From the NCBI RefSeq assembly GCF_050624435.1, contig NC_134543.1:123580475-123644474 (forward strand): a DNA stretch of 64,000 nucleotides, in the 5' to 3' direction. The notes beneath the pieces are model-generated. The model saw only the letters and a program-made list of their open reading frames with translations, made no database searches and was not told the DNA's origin. Shown piece by piece: positions 1 through 11,499 of this stretch; positions within the stretch are counted from its first letter, which is position 1, and each line of letters opens with the position of its first letter. Both the position numbers and the translations under genes were made by a program. The DNA is from Tenrec ecaudatus (taxonomy: Eukaryota > Chordata > Mammalia > Afrosoricida > Tenrecidae).

Positions 1-507
1 ACCATAGACATACATGCAAAATAGGAGGGGGACAAGCTGGGGGCGTACATGTGACCAGACTCTAAAGTCAAGATGGCAGCCTAACCTTGGTCCTCCTTGA
101 GTTGACTTGACCTTGTCTTTGGGCTCTCTTACAGGGGAATAATCCACTATCCTTATCAGCAGGCAATGGGCCCTACCTAGGGTGGGGCAGACTGTAGGAT
201 CTGATTGCTCTAGATGACTGATAACCCTTAGGGAGCTGGCCTTGAAGTAGTTGACCTCCAAGTGGATAGCCATGGACCATGCATTAGCAAGCAGCATCTT
301 GGGTTTGGCATGTAATATGGGGAGACAACCTGGGGGGAGACCTTTCCGTATCCCACAGGGAAGGAGACCCTGCCTGCCCTCATCCTCACGGCCCCCACCT
401 GGGTTCAGCAGGCTGCCCGCTGCCTCTGCTCATGCTTGGTGGAGTCCATGCACCTGAAAAAATGGGGAGGGGCAGCAGGAGAAAGAGGAACAGCTATGAC
501 CTCCTTC
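1..507. other. intergenic sequence, nothing recognised
   Basis: Moderately GC-rich sequence with no coding signature in any frame. Short open frames here show no family resemblance. Confidence 0.5.
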
Positions 508-690
508 CTGCCCATTGCCACTAAGTGGGATTCATCATGACCCTGTGAGTGGGACAAGATGGAACTGTCCCCACAGGGCTTTCAACAACTGTGACCTTTC
601 AGAAGCACTTGACAAGCTGTCTTCTGACAGCCGCTGGGGGGATTTGAACCGCCCACCTCTCAGGGACTCTGACCAGTGGTTCTTATCCCA
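508..690 (-). repeat. AfroSINE
   Basis: Reverse-orientation tRNA-derived AfroSINE: the 3' part (cccattgccactaagtggga) leads, and the tRNA-like B-box region (gatttgaaccgcccacctct) follows. Moderately diverged. Confidence 0.8.
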
Positions 691-1609
691 GGAGTCAGTC
701 TGTGAACCCCACCACCATCAGGCCACCTCATTGGGCTCCCCCACCATTCAGGAGGGCCATGTCTTTGCCCTGGGCTGTCAGTTCTGCTCAGTGGATCACA
801 CCTGCCTTCAGAGGTATGTGGACATGGAAGGAGATTGGTGGTTGGCTGGTGGAGGGGAGCAAGGTGGCTTGGGGAACCTGCAGGGGCGGGCCTTCTCTCC
901 CAGTGGCCACGTGTACCGTGGTGGATGTAAAACACTTCAGGGCGCATGGTGGCACCGCGTGGAGGTACAATGGGCCTGAGAAGAGCCTTCTCTGAGCCAT
1001 GTTGGCCACTGTGCAAATATTTGCTGAATTTGGTTACCCTTTCAATGTCTCACTCACCTTAGTGAAAGGAAAATGCACTCCTGGTTGGGAAGAGATGGCA
1101 ACGTGGGCTTCCCCTCGCTGCCTCCATCTCACGACCTTCAAGTCAGTGCCCAATGCCCACGCAAGGACTGCCCCCCACCAGAGTGCCTGTTTCCATCTCT
1201 CTGCTCCCAGGGGAGAAGACGGAAGAAGTAGCCATCAGGAAGAGGGGCTCCGAAAGGAAAATCAATGATGAGAGAGAGAGGGTGGGAGGATGGAAGACCT
1301 GGTACCCAGCTGGACCTGCCCCAAGGCATCCCTGGAGCCCCAGAAGAAAGTCTCCGGCTCTGGTACCGAGGGCCTGGCTGTGCAGATGCCGCCTGGTGCC
1401 GGGACGATTCCCTGTGCTCCTGGTCCCCATGCGCTTGGAGCACCAGCCGTTGAAACTCTGAGGCACTGCATTGTGGGAGTGGAATTTGTTCAACTGGTGT
1501 GTGTTTTCCAAAATAAACAAACACTCATGGGGCATCAAAATGTTCATGGAAACATTCCACTGTCTTTTCATTTCTCCATGAACTTTCGGAAGCTCTGTCT
1601 CTCACGTCT
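691..1609. other. intergenic sequence, nothing recognised
   Basis: No known repeat or gene recognised. Several overlapping open frames of 60-145 codons in different frames show no domain and no codon pattern, so I do not call them genes. Confidence 0.5.
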
Positions 1610-1611
1610 CT

Positions 1612-1660
<49 letters not shown>

Positions 1661-1670
1661 CATGTGTGTG
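1610..1670. repeat. (TG)n microsatellite
   Basis: Near-perfect TG dinucleotide run with GC and CA interruptions near its right end. It is directly followed by an AfroSINE 3' fragment. Confidence 0.95.
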
Positions 1671-1687
1671 GTTTGGTTCTGTTTGCA

Positions 1688-1780
1688 TTTAAGAAACTGC
1701 TGCGGGGTGCAGTTCGACTGTGCCATGTAGAGGGGCACTGTGAGTCAGAATTGGCTGGCTCGGTGGCAACTGGTGGCACT
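1688..1780 (+). repeat. AfroSINE 3' fragment
   Basis: Shows only the 3' half: gcagttcgactgtgcc, then cactgtgagtcagaattggc and a weak A-rich end. 5' truncated at the microsatellite. Confidence 0.75.
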
Positions 1781-1811
1781 GCCTAAACCAAAACCAAACT
1801 GAAGCTACAAA

Positions 1812-1995
1812 GACCAAACGCAATGCCATGGAGTTCAAGAACTGTGGGCTTGGGAACTGTGGGTTTCCAAGACTGTAACTCTTCACGGGAGCAGAAAGTG
1901 CCAACCGTCCCCCGTGCTGTGGCCGGTGAACCACTGACTATGCGGTTTGCAGCTCAATGTGTAGCCCAACCCACTGTGCCACCAGGGCCCCTCCC
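1812..1995 (-). repeat. AfroSINE
   Basis: Reverse copy ending in the tRNA-like head cactgtgccaccagggcccc. The body (gtttccaagactgtaactct) is typical. Confidence 0.85.
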
Positions 1996-2569
1996 GGTGC
2001 AGGCAGAGCATCAAAATGAGCAAGAGACCCGTCCAGATCTTCCCCAGATGCAAGGCACTGCCTCTCCACTTTACGTGGCAGCCTGGGGGTGCTGCGGAAA
2101 CACATGCCCGCAAATGCCTGCCCTGAACCAGCAGGCGTCTGTCTGTGACCTCACAGTTCCAGAGGCAGATTTCCAACCCTGCCCGGGCCGCGCTCCCCCT
2201 GCGGGCTCTAGGGAATGGCCCTCCTGGCTCTTGGAAGTCCCAGGTGTTTGGATTTGCATCTGCCTCCAACTCCAGTCTTGCCCCCCTCCCCTTCCCCTTG
2301 TCTTCAGGGCACCGCCTCACCTGTGTGTCAGCATCAGTCCTTTCTCAAGCACCTATCTTCTTAGCAGATACAGATCACCCACAATAGTGTGTGCTTTAGA
2401 CACGAGCACATGCAAGGACATATACATGCTACTCTGTTATTTCGTTTGGGAAAAGGAAGGTTGGTCCCCTTACTTCTACAAAACAGTCCAGAGGCACTTC
2501 CGTCCCAAGCAAGGTGTGCTTGGAAACTGTTCCCTGGTAGGAATTCACTCTTGCTGACCTGGCAGAAGG
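1996..2569. other. intergenic sequence, nothing recognised
   Basis: No repeat family or gene recognised. One long open frame on plus (1,823-2,557) crosses the SINE and has no protein family signature. Confidence 0.45.
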
Positions 2570-2745
2570 AGCCCCGGGGGGTGCAGGGATTACAGATCGG
2601 GCTGCCATCCCCAGGATCCACAGCTCACTAAAGATGGACTTTTTACACCGGAGCGAGTTGCAGTCTGGAACCTCACAGGCACGGTTCTTCTCCGCCCTGT
2701 TGGGTCGTCATGAGTCATGTGGACTAGAGGGCAGTGGGTTTGGGC
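2570..2745 (+). repeat. AfroSINE, diverged
   Basis: Head gagccccggggggtgcaggg and tail tgggtcgtcatgagtcatgt followed by gggcagtgggtttggg. Diverged in the middle. Confidence 0.7.
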
Positions 2746-3403
2746 TGGCCTATTGCTAAGAGCATTACAGCTACTGTCGACAAGCCTCTGCTGTCTTTCT
2801 GTGGTAGCCCCGGAGGTTCCAGGTTCCGTGCTGACCCGCCCTGGGCAGAACTGCACCAAGTGAAATCGCCCAGCTCAGAGGGGGGTGCCAGCAGCAGAGC
2901 TTGGATCTGGTTCATTCCGGTTCCACCCCTTGCTGAGAATATGCATTTCCACCCCAGAGAGAGGGAATCCGGAAGTTAGAATTTAACAAGATCCCCAGGG
3001 AATTCTTCTAGATCCCTGTGTGATTGGTATGCATACATGGCAATGTAGATCCAGTCTATCTGGGGTGGAAATGCAAAATCTCAGTTGGACTTGAGTGAAC
3101 CGGTTTGAAGTCTGATCCGGTTGCTGCCCTGGCTCCTGCCCTCTCCACCTGCCTCTGGGAGCTTGCTCAGGTCTGGTCATCCCGGGTCAGAGCTCACCCT
3201 GCAGTGTCCACTGCCTGCCCCGTGAGTGGGTGCACGCATGTGCACACCCCAGAGTCCAACCCCCTAAATACAGCCACATGTGTCAGAAACATCTATCCAA
3301 ATCCAGTGTTCATATAGGTATTCTGTCCCATTCGGTATGCAGGATTTCCTCCCCCCACAGCGTGCACAAGTGCGTACACCCTCCCTCCCTTTGGTAAGCA
3401 CAT
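2746..3403. other. intergenic sequence, nothing recognised
   Basis: No feature beyond low-similarity patches. No gene signature in six frames. Confidence 0.45.
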
Positions 3404-3522
3404 AGAGCCCTTGGTGGTGCACTGGTTCAGGCCTCCAGCTGCTAACTGAAATGTTGGAGGGATCCGAGCGCCTCAAGTTACCTCCGAAGACAGGCCTAGG
3501 GGTCTCCCCAAAGACATAGTAA
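3404..3522 (+). repeat. AfroSINE, 5' part
   Basis: Head gagcccttggtggtgcactg with the tRNA-like region and a diverged continuation. The 3' half is missing, and an L1 3' end begins shortly after. Confidence 0.75.
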
Positions 3523-3581
3523 TTGCACTACATTAAGAAAAATAAACCACGAGTTATAAAACAACAACAAAATAAAATGAC

Positions 3582-3915
3582 AGGCCACCTATAAAATTTG
3601 AGCTCGCTGATCACAAGGACCAATCTAGAACCCACTCTCAGGGGGACGAATAATGGGAAAGTGGGTGAGGGGCGACAGAGGACGATGTAAGATGTGGAAA
3701 AAAATAATCTATAACTTGTCAAGGGTTCATGAGAGAGGGCAGCCGGGAAAGGGAGGGGAAGAAATGGGGAGCCCATATCAGGGGCTAAAGTGGGAAGAGA
3801 ATGCTTTGCAAATGATGATGGCGGCATATGTGCAAATGTGCTTGACACCTGGATGAATGTCTGGATTGTGATAAGAGATGTAAGAGCCCACAATAAAAGT
3901 ATTTTTAAAAAGTTG
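3582..3915 (+). mobile_element. L1 3' end, tenrec-type long-3'UTR family
   Basis: Carries the block order seen in all copies here: a gggaaagtgggtgaggggcg segment, caagggttcatgagagaggg, a G-rich polypurine stretch, tggattgtgataagagatgt and cacaataaaag before an A-rich tail. 5' truncated. Confidence 0.8.
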
Positions 3916-4299
3916 AAGTCCAGGAAAGAACTCGCTACTAGAAAAGTAACGAAGGCAATCATTTTGGAAATCCCACCTTCGACTTAAGTTACTTACAGGG
4001 GCCAATGGAAGGGTCTCGTCATTTTCCTGGGGAAGGCCCCTCTGCTTCCTCTGAAGCCGGCATCCCCTCTTCCCAGTACTTCCCAGCCCTGGCATTCTGG
4101 GCGCAGAAACCGCGCCTCGTTCATTTGAAGCGTGTTCACAGACACCAAGCCTGTGCGTGCCGCTGGAGCGCATCCTTGGCGGCCCGTGTGCCTCGGGTAG
4201 ACTCCAAATTTAGGTCGCTCCTCCCCCTGGTGGCCAGTGGCAGCACTGCAGCCCTCGGGCGGTCAGAAGCCTGCTCTGGCACAATGAGGTCTCGGGCCC

Positions 4300-4560
4300 A
4301 CATACATTTCTTTTGAAAAATGTATAATAGAGACGAGCAGCCCCTCAAAGGCTCCCCGGGAGTTATTAATTGGAGTGGGAATAGCCTTTCATAGGCTTGT
4401 ACACAATGTTCCTTTGTTAAAAGGGGGCCAGTCGGGCTATTTCTGGGTGCTTTGTTCATGGAACAGCACGAGTTAAGAAAGCAGCCCAGGATTTGTCTGT
4501 CCTCCGTCTCACGGAAAGAAAACCACGTCGCTGTCACTTTCTGAGGAGGAGCTACCGAAA
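4300..4560. other. candidate conserved non-coding element
   Basis: Non-repetitive block with dense transcription-factor-like motifs: ttattaattggagtggga (homeodomain-like core) and tgttcctttgttaaaagggg (SOX/TCF-like core). It lies between an L1 end and a LTR-like repeat. Conservation is inferred from texture only. Confidence 0.3.
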
Positions 4561-4591
4561 ACGTCATAAACCATGAGTCTGAAGGTCATCT

Positions 4592-4647
4592 CCCTCTGAG
4601 GTCAAACTGGAATGACAATCCCTCTGAGGTCAAACTGGAATGACAAT
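4592..4647. repeat. perfect 28-bp tandem duplication
   Basis: Two identical 28-bp units, 4,592-4,619 and 4,620-4,647, each starting ccctctgaggtcaaactgga. There is no mismatch, so it is recent or an assembly artefact. Confidence 0.97.
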
Positions 4648-4783
4648 ACGCTCACAGGTCCTAACCGGGAGCCATCCTCGCTGAATCCGATGAGGCCGGT
4701 TGGAGGCCTGGTTTTGACACTTGCTCAAGACTTCCTTTCTCTGCATCTTTTCTTGCCCTGGAAAGGGGAGGGGGGATGGCTAC

Positions 4784-5304
4784 TGTGTTGGTCTGGGTAC
4801 TTTAGAGAAACAAATCCACAGAAACTCGTGTGTAAGAGAGAGTTTTATATAAAGAGTAAGTGCACATCCAGAAAACATCCCAACCCAGTGCTGACCAAGC
4901 CCACAAGTTCAACATTAACCCATTAACCCATATGTTCAATACCAATCCACAAAGTTCTCCTCCATCTCACAAAACACACACAATGACACCGACTGCAGGA
5001 GGAAAGCCGAATCAGTGAACATGGAAGCATCTCGGCGCTGGTAGGGGTCTCCACATGGCTGCTCCAGCACCCAGGGCTACATCAGGGTAGGTCCATGTGA
5101 CTTCTCCTTTGGGATGTTTTTCAGGAAGTGAGCCTTGCCAGCTGAAGCAGGGAACTGACTAAGGCAGCTGCACCCTCGTCCAACCATCACAAATCAAGAG
5201 ATCCAAGAACTAGAAAAGCAAGGCTTACCGAGCCATTTATCCCTCCGCCCTTCAATTAAGCCCACATGTGCTTATCGGCCAGGTGGGCACAATAAACTAA
5301 CTAC
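4784..5304 (+). repeat. LTR-like interspersed repeat A (about 520 bp), copy 1
   Basis: Begins tgtgttggtctgggtacttt and ends aataaactaactac. A second copy lies in reverse at 13,614-14,135, colinear over its length. I recall similar sequences in elephant, so the family is probably afrotherian-wide. TG start and length suggest an LTR or a non-autonomous element. No coding capacity. Class not settled. Confidence 0.7.
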
Positions 5305-6388
5305 CTCAGCTACCTTCGCCTCGGGGTTGTGCAGACATGCAACGACATACGCATGCATGCAGAGAGGAACCTGTAAGCCATGTGCAATGGCAGGGAGGTT
5401 CAGCCTTATCCCCGCATTCTGTAAAGTGGCTGCCCAGGGTCAGGTCCACAGACACAGGGCCAACAGGGCACAGGTGGGGCAGGCAGGACAAAGGTGGGAG
5501 CCGGGACCAGGTACAACGTGACACATTCCCTCTCTGTCTAGGGAGGGATCGGCCTGTGGGGGGGGGGGGCGGGAAGGTCACCTCCATAATGAGCAATCTC
5601 CCCTCCCCATGAGAGGCTGGTGGGAGTGACTTTGGCAGGCAGTGGGGCAGCTCAGGGCTCGGTAACTGAGCCTGATCGGATGAGGGTAAACCATCTGTTC
5701 TGGGAGGTTCTGGATGAGAAGCCGTTTTCTGGAGACCTGGCTGCAAATATCCCATTGCATTGCTCCCTTGAGCATCTATGTACTTGGTTGGGTCTGACCA
5801 CGGGGGCGCAGGAAAACAGTCCCGAGTCCTAGAAGCCATCTTCATATATCTCTGCAGCTCTCTTCTGAAGGGAGGAGATCAAGAAGAAGAAGAAAAGGCA
5901 AACCCTCCTGAGGGGGGCTTTCTGAAATGCCAGCCCAGTAGTACAAGGTTCTCAAAGACGCTGCCCTCTCCAGGAGGTAGGAGGCCACGGAACCGCAGGC
6001 TGGACTCAGAGTCTTCAGCTTCTGTGCCCTGGGACTCACTCTGAAAGCCATAGGGCCCACATCTGAGAAGACAGCCCCTGCTTAGAGCGCGGGCACGGCT
6101 GGTAACTGCATGCCCTCTACTGGGATTCTAGGGGAAGACAGCGTGGCTGCAGGAGGCAAGCCAGGAACGAAGTTTCCCCAGGTTTCTTTCCTCCAGCCAG
6201 CATAGGTCTGCATCCACGTTGACTGGAGGCGCAGGCTGCAGGCTTCCTTCGACAAGAAACAACGTTCACCGCAGGACAGATCACACAGACCTGGGAAATG
6301 TTTCTGAGCAGCAGCTCTCAGCACCTCCAGGAGAAACAATGAAGTTTGGTGTGGGGGCAGCCTCACTCTTTGCGATATGTTTTGCACA
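5305..6388. other. intergenic sequence with a G12 run
   Basis: No gene or repeat family recognised. A run of 12 G at 5,558-5,569 lies within a G-rich patch. Confidence 0.5.
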
Positions 6389-6427
6389 TGGCGCGCACGC
6401 ACGCACGCACGCACGCACGCACACATG
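6389..6427. repeat. (ACGC)n microsatellite
   Basis: Seven or more ACGC units followed by acacatgc. CpG-containing tetranucleotide arrays are less common in mammals than CA arrays. Confidence 0.95.
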
Positions 6428-6896
6428 CACTTCAGGAAACTTTCCAGCCTGGCCACCAAATCCCAACACAGCTCTCTCCAACAGGAGGAGGTCTGAAAAC
6501 GGAGACAAGTAGAGGCTGTTCTTTTTAAACGCATCACTTCATCCGCACAGTACTTAGTCTTTTTATTAGTCTCTTAAAAGTATGAAATCCGTCCCTCTGC
6601 GCACGCGCATTCACCGAAGCTTCACTCCAGTAATGCCGTGCGCAGATGTGCCCAGCCCCGTCATGCGGGCCTGCAGCCAGGCCAGTGAGCGGACGGACGG
6701 GGGCGGGGGGAGCAGGGTTGTGGGGGCTCACATGTTCATGTCAATGAGAAGCTGTCCTTATGGCCCAATTATTTAACTAGGTGGAGGGTTATTAAACATG
6801 GTTTATGTATCGATGTGTGTATATCCCCCTCAGTGGGCTGGAGCAATAGAATCGTGTATGTGAACTAACAGATAGGATTGTGTAAGACCTGGCTAA
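6428..6896. other. intergenic sequence, nothing recognised
   Basis: No gene or repeat recognised. Confidence 0.5.
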
Positions 6897-6960
6897 CACA
6901 CACACACACACACAAAAAAACTATTATAGACAAGAAGAAGAAGAAGAAAAAGAAGAAGAA
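6897..6960. repeat. (CA)n and (AAG)n compound microsatellite
   Basis: About ten CA units, then A-rich sequence and an AAG run to 6,960. It sits directly 5' of an L1-type 3' end. Confidence 0.95.
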
Positions 6961-6974
6961 GGGTCCCTGCAGGG

Positions 6975-7136
6975 AGTGGGGGTGGGGGGTGGCAGGAGGA
7001 GGGGGCTGATATCCAGGAGTTCAAGAAGGAAGGAAATGTTTGGAAGCTGATTGTGGCTGGGGTTGTGTCATACTGCTTGATGTGATTGGACAGTGGCATG
7101 ATATCTGTAAAAGCTCCCAATAAAGCAATTTATAAA
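6975..7136 (+). mobile_element. old L1 3' end
   Basis: Resembles the terminal L1M 3'UTR: gaagctgattgtggctgg, then gtcatactgcttgatg and cccaataaagcaatttat, ending in a degenerate A-rich tail. Confidence 0.55.
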
Positions 7137-8039
7137 TAAATAAATGCTTATGCTGTATGTTTATACTGGGCCATGTTTTTCAATTAACTTTTCCATAGTC
7201 TTGGAGACTGATGTGATCTATTATACTTAAAACAGTATCGGACTATGGTGCTCAACTGATCCCTGGGCCAGACAAGATCAATCTAAAGCCCCTTAGGGTT
7301 TGCTTATTAGCGGTCTTCTTCCTGGTTCTTCCTCCCATGGAGCGCCACGTCGTGCAGTTTACACACTTATGTTTACATCAACCTGATGACAACTTCCCCA
7401 AGCAGGTAGCAGGATCTCTATGTTAAGATGAAGGACATGGGGCCTAGCCACTAAGCCATTGAGCAGGTCCTCGGTTTCTCCTGTCTGGTTGAAAAGGTCA
7501 TTACCCTGCCTGTTCCTGCAGAAATGCTCTCCGTGTTGGCCAGAGCAGCCCGCTGCTGGAGCACTCTGGGCGCGAGGACGCTGACCAAACTGGGGGGACA
7601 GAAAAAGAGGCATATTCATTGAGTTTCAAATCCGGAAGGTCAAATTAAAGGAACTGTTTGCAAGGAAAAGACTGTGTTCCAAGCATTCCACCGAACGTTC
7701 TCAGACAAAGACGCATGTTGAACAGTAACGTGGTTCTAAGACACGTCTCCAATCCAGAAGACACGTATGCGACTGGAACCTCGACGCCCACAATCCAACT
7801 GTGCACACACCAGTGTGCTCAAATAGAGCCCGAACCCCAATCTATCAAAAGCAGGCCTTTGGGCTCCTACCTGGAAGACACACAGCCGTGGTTCACGCGA
7901 AGGACGGAGACGTTGGCTCTTCTGAACACTTGCTAAAATATCATCAATACTGTTAAAAATACAAAACAACTTCAAATGATTAATTAATCTGAAACTTCAC
8001 CTTTCCTAAAATGAAATGCCTCCAGCCTAAGGGCTTGAC

Positions 8040-8310
8040 TACTTGGTCTGGAAGGAATTTAGTTAGCATTTATAAACTGTCAGTGTAAATATCATTTCAA
8101 GAGACACATATGATTATTTTAATTCAAGGAGCCAATTCAGCATTTATAAAAGGTAACTAAATCCGTCAGCATGCCTGTCCATTTCTCTCTTTGCATTAAT
8201 AAGACTGCGCTTCATAATTTACTTCTGAGGTGTACAATTCGAGTGCGTTTAGATTAATAATAATTATGCATATATTAATATATAAGTTCACTGTGTTGTC
8301 ATAGAATTCA
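8040..8310. other. candidate conserved non-coding element
   Basis: AT-rich, repeat-free block with TAAT-core motifs, for example agattaataataattatgca and tgattattttaattcaagg. Typical texture of developmental enhancers. Conservation not tested. Confidence 0.35.
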
Positions 8311-9069
8311 ACCAGGAAAATTTCACCCTTGAAACTTCCAGAGCAATGTGAGCTATGCGTTCAGCTAGAGTTTAGCTTCCTCCCTTCTTTGGTGTCTCCG
8401 TCAGCCAACCGGCAATAAGCAAAGCTGGGCACTTGTGCGTCCCTGGCCTAGCGCAGTGTCTGGCTGCTAACTCCAGGGCTGGAGTCCACCCAGAGCTCCT
8501 TGACGGAAACGCCTGACAACTTCCGGCCAGGCAATCAGCCCTCAGCACCCTGACGGAGATCATCTGATACAGCTATCATCTCCGCGGAGACAGAAGCCAG
8601 CCGGGAAGTGTCTGTGTGGTACTTCCTCCCACCGGGGTCCCCCAGGGGCTTCTCCCTCCTTGGGTAACAAACGCTGAGAGGTTGATCTTTCTCTAGGAGG
8701 GCTCCCAAATCCTGTACCCGTTTGAGTGGACAACTACGTTAAGGCTACACAAATGTTTCTGGAAGGAGCCAGTGGACCGGCCCCAACTCTGATTTCCCTA
8801 ATGTGCTCATCCGCTCAGCCCTAAGGCACGTTTGGTTCACATTTGGGAGCTCCACTCCATCACAAGGGGTAGTGAGTGGCTAAGCCTGCTGTGCCCAGGG
8901 CTGGGCGGCCAGATGCGGACACTAAATGAGGGTCCGGATGGCCAGCGGTTTTCCACACCCCAGGCATATTCCCCTTGGCCCAGCCTAGGTCCCAAACCAT
9001 TCCTGGCTCGCAAACCTGTTCACTTGTACTACTGAAGTCACGCAAACTGGGCCTTTGTTCTATCAGTGA

Positions 9070-9260
9070 GTTTTTTTTCTTAAGTTAGGTCGAGCTAATT
9101 AATAGTGTAAAGTATCACTTAAATTACCTTTCAGGCATTCTCAATTACCTGAGAAGCAGCAATTGACAATCATTTGGTATATGAGATATGAATCAACTTT
9201 ATGTAATTCATTAAAACCAGTTCCCCAGAGCCCTGATAACCCAGTTTAAGTGACTGAACT
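9070..9260. other. candidate conserved non-coding element
   Basis: Repeat-free, AT-rich with gagctaattaatagtg, caattacctgagaagcagc and attgacaatcatttgg, homeodomain-like cores in a short span. Conservation not tested. Confidence 0.35.
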
Positions 9261-9361
9261 ATTTGTTACCTGGCAGCAATGGAATTAAATTTCCTTGGAA
9301 AGTTCCTTCCCTATAATATGACTCTGGATATTGTTACCTCACTTGATAACATCCCCAGGCT

Positions 9362-9505
9362 CCCGGGGAGGAGCACTGTCAGGTAAGCTTTGAGCTGCTA
9401 ACCTCTCAACCAAAATCACCAGCCATCCCACAAGGACAAAGTAGGCTATCTGTCCACTAAAGAGCTGCTGTGAGGAAGAGACACTCAATGGCAGTGGGCT
9501 GGGTT
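9362..9505 (+). repeat. AfroSINE, diverged
   Basis: gagctgctaacctctcaacc (tRNA-like region) through caatggcagtgggctggg. First of three adjacent copies. Confidence 0.65.
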
Positions 9506-9512
9506 CTTACTT

Positions 9513-9703
9513 TCTAGGAGCCTAGTGAGTTACAAGTTGGGCCGATAACCAGAAGGTTACCAACTGCTCCTGGGGAGACAGAGGGGGTGTTCAGTCCCCG
9601 TGAAGACTTAGTCCTTCAGAAACCCACAAGGGCAGTTCTGTTATGTCCTACAGGGTTGCTATGAGTTCTAATGGACTCACTGACAGTGAGTTTGGTTTCT
9701 CAC
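9513..9703 (+). repeat. AfroSINE
   Basis: Head ctaggagcctagtgagtt, middle cagttctgttatgtcctaca, then gggttgctatgagttc and cagtgagtttgg at the 3' end. Confidence 0.8.
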
Positions 9704-9900
9704 TCACCCGCTGCCATTGAGTTGATGACGACTCTTAGCAACTCTACGGGACATGGTAGCACTGGCCCTGCGGGTTTCTGAGACTAACTCTTTATAGAAT
9801 CGAGAGCCTCGTCTTTCTTCCAAGAAACAGTTGTTGGTTTCAAATGGCTGACCTTGCAATGAGTAGCCCAATGCACAGCCACTATGCCACCAGGACTGTT
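9704..9900 (-). repeat. AfroSINE, head-to-head with the previous copy
   Basis: Starts ccgctgccattgagttgat and ends actatgccaccaggactg. Together with the previous copy it forms an inverted pair with about 190-bp arms. Confidence 0.85.
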
Positions 9901-10784
9901 GAGTTCTACTTGGGTTCTAGTAAGTCCATTGTCAGGAAAAAGATCTGCATTATATAGCAAGCCTGCGTTTATCTCAATACTTTTTTGTCACCTCCTGGCT
10001 GGCCCTGCTCTTCCCCTGTAAAATGAGGGGCCCTTCTCTATGAAGTCTGCCCTCGACCCCCCCCCCATCTACCATCAGATGTCCTAATCAATCATCAGAC
10101 AAGCCTTCACTGTAGGCTGATTGCATACCCAGCTTATTAAATATTGAGCACACACACATAATGTTGTGCACCTGTGTAAGGAGTCACTGCAGTTACCGAT
10201 CTGATTGTATGCGTGTGGGTGGTTGCTGAAGGCTGTTGGGGAGTCCGGCAACCTAGGTGGCCGGTGGAGAGTGAATCAGGTCAAGGAGGAGATTTTGTGT
10301 TGACTTCAGTCATTTGTACAATTCTGATTAAAAACCCAAATGCCCTGCCCTTGGCCACACTCCTTGCACCAGCCTCTGTCCACCTTCACCTTTAGGGCCT
10401 TGGTCTGGCGGGGAAAGCATCCTCAACCTTCAAGTCATGCTGAAATGCTGTCTGCCTGTAGAGGTCTGTTTTCACTCCTTAGCCTCTCAAATGCCTCCTA
10501 GTGGTGGGTCCTCACATGGAACTAGGCTCTTCCGTGTGTGGATCTCTGGGCCAGTTCTGACTGCCTTGTCACTCGGAAGTGATTAGGTTTAGAACCCCTC
10601 AGCAGAACCCCTTTTTGTGTGAAGTTACTCAAACATGAAAAAAAAAAAAGACCTGTTTCCAAACAGGGTCACAGCCACAAGTCGAGTGACCAAGGCATCT
10701 AAATATATATTTAGGGGAATCTAATTTAGTCCACAGCAGCCTCTCAGGATCCCTGTTTTGTTTGGAGTTTTTCCTGAATGATTC
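9901..10784. other. intergenic sequence with an old repeat end
   Basis: At about 10,640-10,740, gacctgtttccaaacaggg followed by tctaatttagtccacagcag resembles the end of an ancient mammalian repeat that I cannot name. The rest is unrecognised. Confidence 0.35.
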
Positions 10785-10948
10785 TCTGTGGGCTTCTAGG
10801 TTGCCAGGGGTTCAAACCTACCAGTTCCTCTACAGGAGAAAGATGAGGCTGTCTGCTCCTATGAAGATTTCCGGCTTTGGAAAGCCTCCTTCGGATCGCC
10901 ATGAGTTGCTAACTCAATGGCAGTGGGGTTGGGGCTCACTTCCTTGCA
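10785..10948 (+). repeat. AfroSINE
   Basis: Contains ggttcaaacctaccagttcc, ctgctcctatgaagatttcc and tcgccatgagttgctaactc then ggcagtgggg. Clear forward copy with a weak 5' end. Confidence 0.8.
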
Positions 10949-11499
10949 GGACAGCACCCCAACCTGCCCACTATTGTGCCTGCTGTCCCTTCCTGGGCTC
11001 ACCTCTCCCGAGTTCTTGCTGGAAACCTTACACCCCACCCCATGCCTCCCTACCCTCCCTTGTTGGTGCAATCCAAAGGGGACATTAATTAGCCTGCAGC
11101 GGGAGCCTGGGCATTGGTCTAATTGCTCGTCTTTCAATGAAGGCACCTGTTTTCAGTTCTAGCCCAAAGCAAGCCACTTTCTTAGCCTTAAAGGCTCTCC
11201 CGAATCCCTGGGCGTGGCCGGCATGACGTCAGCTTCCAGCACCCCAAGCAGGCTCTGTTCCAGTCACCTGTATCCAGAGTGCCAATGCAGGGATGGTGAC
11301 GCTGCCTCCTCTTATCTGTTGCCCTCTCTTGTCCATGTCTCCTCCTTTGAAGTCCGGACCGGCTTCGCTCTTGGCTAACATTTGGCACAAGGTGGGGAGG
11401 GGGCCAAGAGACACCGCCATCATTGCCATTTGGGGGTAGGCATTAACAGGGTGCCGGGATGTAGTGGGTACGTGGTGGGCTGTGGGCTGCCTGGTTGGC

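Larger units (their letters stand above)
7137..9361. other. largely single-copy intergenic stretch
   Basis: No gene and few recognisable repeats over 2.2 kb, the longest such stretch in the intergenic half. It includes two AT-rich blocks listed separately as candidate conserved elements. Confidence 0.5.

Noticed and set aside
1823-2557. Longest plus-strand open frame in the intergenic half (244 codons)
   Set aside because: It starts inside a reverse AfroSINE and shows no domain or codon pattern.
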